Assembly (NCBI GenBank): GCA_020848745.1
Contig: JADLHM010000056.1
Location: 1-64,000, forward strand
Length of the DNA: 64,000 nucleotides
Reading direction: 5' to 3'
From: Deltaproteobacteria bacterium
Lineage (GTDB): Bacteria; Desulfobacterota; Binatia; UTPRO1
Part shown: positions 62,474-64,000 of the stretch, one piece after another
Layout: every line of letters begins with the position of its first letter
Numbering within the stretch: position 1 is the first letter of the stretch
The notes under the pieces: generated by a model
Databases searched by the model: none
Told to the model about the DNA's origin: nothing
What the model saw: only the letters and a program-made list of their open reading frames with translations
Position numbers and translations under genes: made by a program

Positions 62474-63559
62474 TCAGCGTCCGGCCGGGACCAGGTCCCA
62501 CGCGGCGAGCTCGCCGTCGTTGTCGGCGACGAGGAGCGTCGGACCCACTCCCCAGGCCAGCGCGGTGATGCTGGCCTGGTGCCACGCGAAGGTGTGGCGG
62601 ACGACGGCTCCGGGGAGCGCGATCACGCGGACGACATTCTGGTCGTCGGAGGCGGCCGCGATGCGCTCGTCGGCCGCGAGCGCGAAACGCGCGATCGGCG
62701 CCCCGAGCGCGAGATCCTTGACGAGTGTGCCGGTCGTGGCCTCGAAGAGGCGAGCGTGTCCGTCTCGGGCGGCCACCACGAGGAATCTCTCCGCGAAGCC
62801 GACGCCCGTGATCTCCTGCGTCGAAGGCGCGAGCACCCGCGGCTTTGCCGTGCGCTTCCCGAAATCGACGATTGCCACCGTGCCGACCTCGGTTCCGACC
62901 GCGGCCCGCCGACCGCTGCGGTCGAAGGCGAGCTTCACCGCCCGGCCTGCGACCGACAGGGTGTGTTCGACCTTGCCGGTCGCCGCGTCGAGGAGCCGCG
63001 CCTTGCCGTCAGCCGCGCTCGCGACGAGGAGGTGCGTGCCGTCGGGTGACCAGACGACGTCGTTCACCATCCCTGTGCCCTCGGGACCCTCGAAGTCGCC
63101 GAGGATGTTGCCGCTCGCCACGTCGTACCGGATCAGGCGGTCCTCGACCGCGAAAAGGGTCGTCGCGCCGTCGGGGGCGACGACGAGCGCCTGCGGGCCC
63201 TCGCGTTCGCCGCCGGCCGGCGCGTGCTCCTCGGCCGGGATCGGCGCGAAGTGGTGGCCGAAGGCGACCGCGGGGAGTGTCCAGGCGGTCGGCTCGATGT
63301 CGAGGAGGGCGATCAGAAGGGTCTCGCCGTCCGGGCTCGCGGTCATGGCCGTCGTGCCGCGCCGGAAGGAGACGACGCAGCGGGGCGCCGCTCCGTCCGG
63401 TCCGTGACGCTCGGGCCGAACGCAGCGCGGGTGCGTGGGCTCGCCCGTCTGCGTGCGGAAGGGCCCCGTCGGCGGCGGGTCGGGGGTCCGGGCCGAGTGC
63501 CGGACGCAGGCCGACGCGAGGGCGAGGACGAGGGCGCACAGGGCGGCTCGGCGCGGCAT
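62474..63559 (-). CDS. WD40-like propeller lipoprotein
   Basis: A 361-residue protein with lipobox ALASAC, Cys18. WD40-type repeats are visible (DVVWSPDGTHLLVASAADGK, LLDAATGKVEHTLSV, LFEATTGTLVKDLALG, ALAWGVGPTLLVADNDGELA). No enzyme motif is seen. It is 79 bases upstream of TMTC-like copy 4 on the same strand and may share its transcript. Confidence 0.78.
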   Translation of the reverse strand: MPRRAALCALVLALASACVRHSARTPDPPPTGPFRTQTGEPTHPRCVRPERHGPDGAAPRCVVSFRRGTTAMTASPDGETLLIALLDIEPTAWTLPAVAFGHHFAPIPAEEHAPAGGEREGPQALVVAPDGATTLFAVEDRLIRYDVASGNILGDFEGPEGTGMVNDVVWSPDGTHLLVASAADGKARLLDAATGKVEHTLSVAGRAVKLAFDRSGRRAAVGTEVGTVAIVDFGKRTAKPRVLAPSTQEITGVGFAERFLVVAARDGHARLFEATTGTLVKDLALGAPIARFALAADERIAAASDDQNVVRVIALPGAVVRHTFAWHQASITALAWGVGPTLLVADNDGELAAWDLVPAGR

Positions 63560-63672
63560 CGGCGACGTCTACACCGATGCACTTTTCTCTTCCAAGGCGT
63601 GCGACGGGACCGCTATGGTGCGGCGCCGACGTCCAACCCGGCCCCTCGAGCGGGGGCCCCACCGGAGCTGCC

Positions 63673-64000
63673 GTGAATCTGACCCGAACGCTGATCGTGT
63701 CCGTGCTGCTGGCCGCCGTGGCGGCGCCCGGCGCGGCGCAGACCCTGACCCGCGGGCCGCTCATCCAGAATCCCGCCGCGCTCACCACGACCATGACGAT
63801 CGTCTGGTGGACCGACGTCACCGGCGACAGCACGGTCGAGTACGGCACGACGCCCGCGCTCGGCACGTCGGTCAACGTGGGACAGGCCGCGAGCTGCGAG
63901 ATCGGCGCCGCCGGCACCTGTCACGCCGTGCCGCTCACCGGCCTGCTCCCGAACACGCGCTACTACTATCGCCTTCTGACCAATGGCACCCAGGTCCTCG
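63673..64000 (+). CDS. Purple-acid-phosphatase-like secreted protein, cut by window end
   Basis: The first 109 codons of an exported protein starting at GTG 63673. A signal peptide ends near AQ, residue 23. The rest matches the fibronectin-III-like N-terminal domain of purple acid phosphatases and related metallophosphoesterases (LTRGPLIQNP, TMTIVWWTDVTGDSTVEYG, LTGLLPNTRYYYRL). The catalytic domain would lie beyond the window, so enzyme activity cannot be judged. Confidence 0.75.
   Translation, partial: MNLTRTLIVSVLLAAVAAPGAAQTLTRGPLIQNPAALTTTMTIVWWTDVTGDSTVEYGTTPALGTSVNVGQAASCEIGAAGTCHAVPLTGLLPNTRYYYRLLTNGTQVL

Overview
The window is a very GC-rich, gene-dense piece of a Gram-negative bacterial chromosome: it carries a TonB-dependent receptor, TonB, and lipoprotein and Tat signals. 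Taxonomy is inference only. The mix of Cys-rich secreted proteins, (Thr/Pro)n linkers, dockerin-like repeats, an 11-subunit-type complex I and TPR glycosyltransferase clusters suggests an uncultured Deltaproteobacteria-like or Binatota-like lineage.

Region 1 (1-11.7 kb) is a cobalamin acquisition operon. A 5'-truncated cobalamin riboswitch is followed by a secreted propeller protein, a surface protein with dockerin-like repeats, a BtuB-type receptor, a propeller lipoprotein resembling BtuG, a Cys-rich protein ending in a cohesin-like domain, a small protein combining dockerin-like repeats with a cohesin-like domain, TonB, BtuF, BtuC and BtuD. Most of these genes overlap or nearly touch. No cobalamin synthesis gene is present. 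The secreted cohesin/dockerin-like modules are the unusual part: they could build a surface complex around the receptor.

Region 2 (11.7-23 kb) is mixed: a YceI-like protein, an MddA-like methanethiol methyltransferase divergent from an AraC regulator, a DUF1800/DUF1501 pair, an IS256 transposase remnant, a VapBC pair, two tandem SPFH (band 7) proteins, a hemolysin III/PAQR membrane protein, a Uma2-family protein and a small secreted protein.

Region 3 (23-44.5 kb) is a scattered complex I cluster: nuoABCD, an antisense VapBC pair, nuoH, then a block with a TerC protein, a redoxin, a DsbD/ScsB reductase, an AI-2E permease and a steroid 5-alpha-reductase-like protein, then nuoI, a single-chain biotin-dependent acyl-CoA carboxylase, and nuoJKLMN. 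No nuoEFG is seen. Three families of long inverted-repeat elements without a transposase (140-195 bp) sit in the gaps.

Region 4 (44.5-64 kb) holds a membrane-anchored surface protein, an SDR, a propeller lipoprotein, and then an unusual cluster: a UbiA-type prenyltransferase, a radical SAM enzyme and a TMTC-like (GT-C fold plus TPR) protein with overlapping ends; a sulfatase-like lipoprotein with Thr at the nucleophile position; two more TMTC-like proteins in a coupled pair; a PMT/ArnT-like glycosyltransferase; and a fourth TMTC-like protein. The last features are a WD40-like lipoprotein and the start of a purple-acid-phosphatase-like secreted protein cut by the window end.
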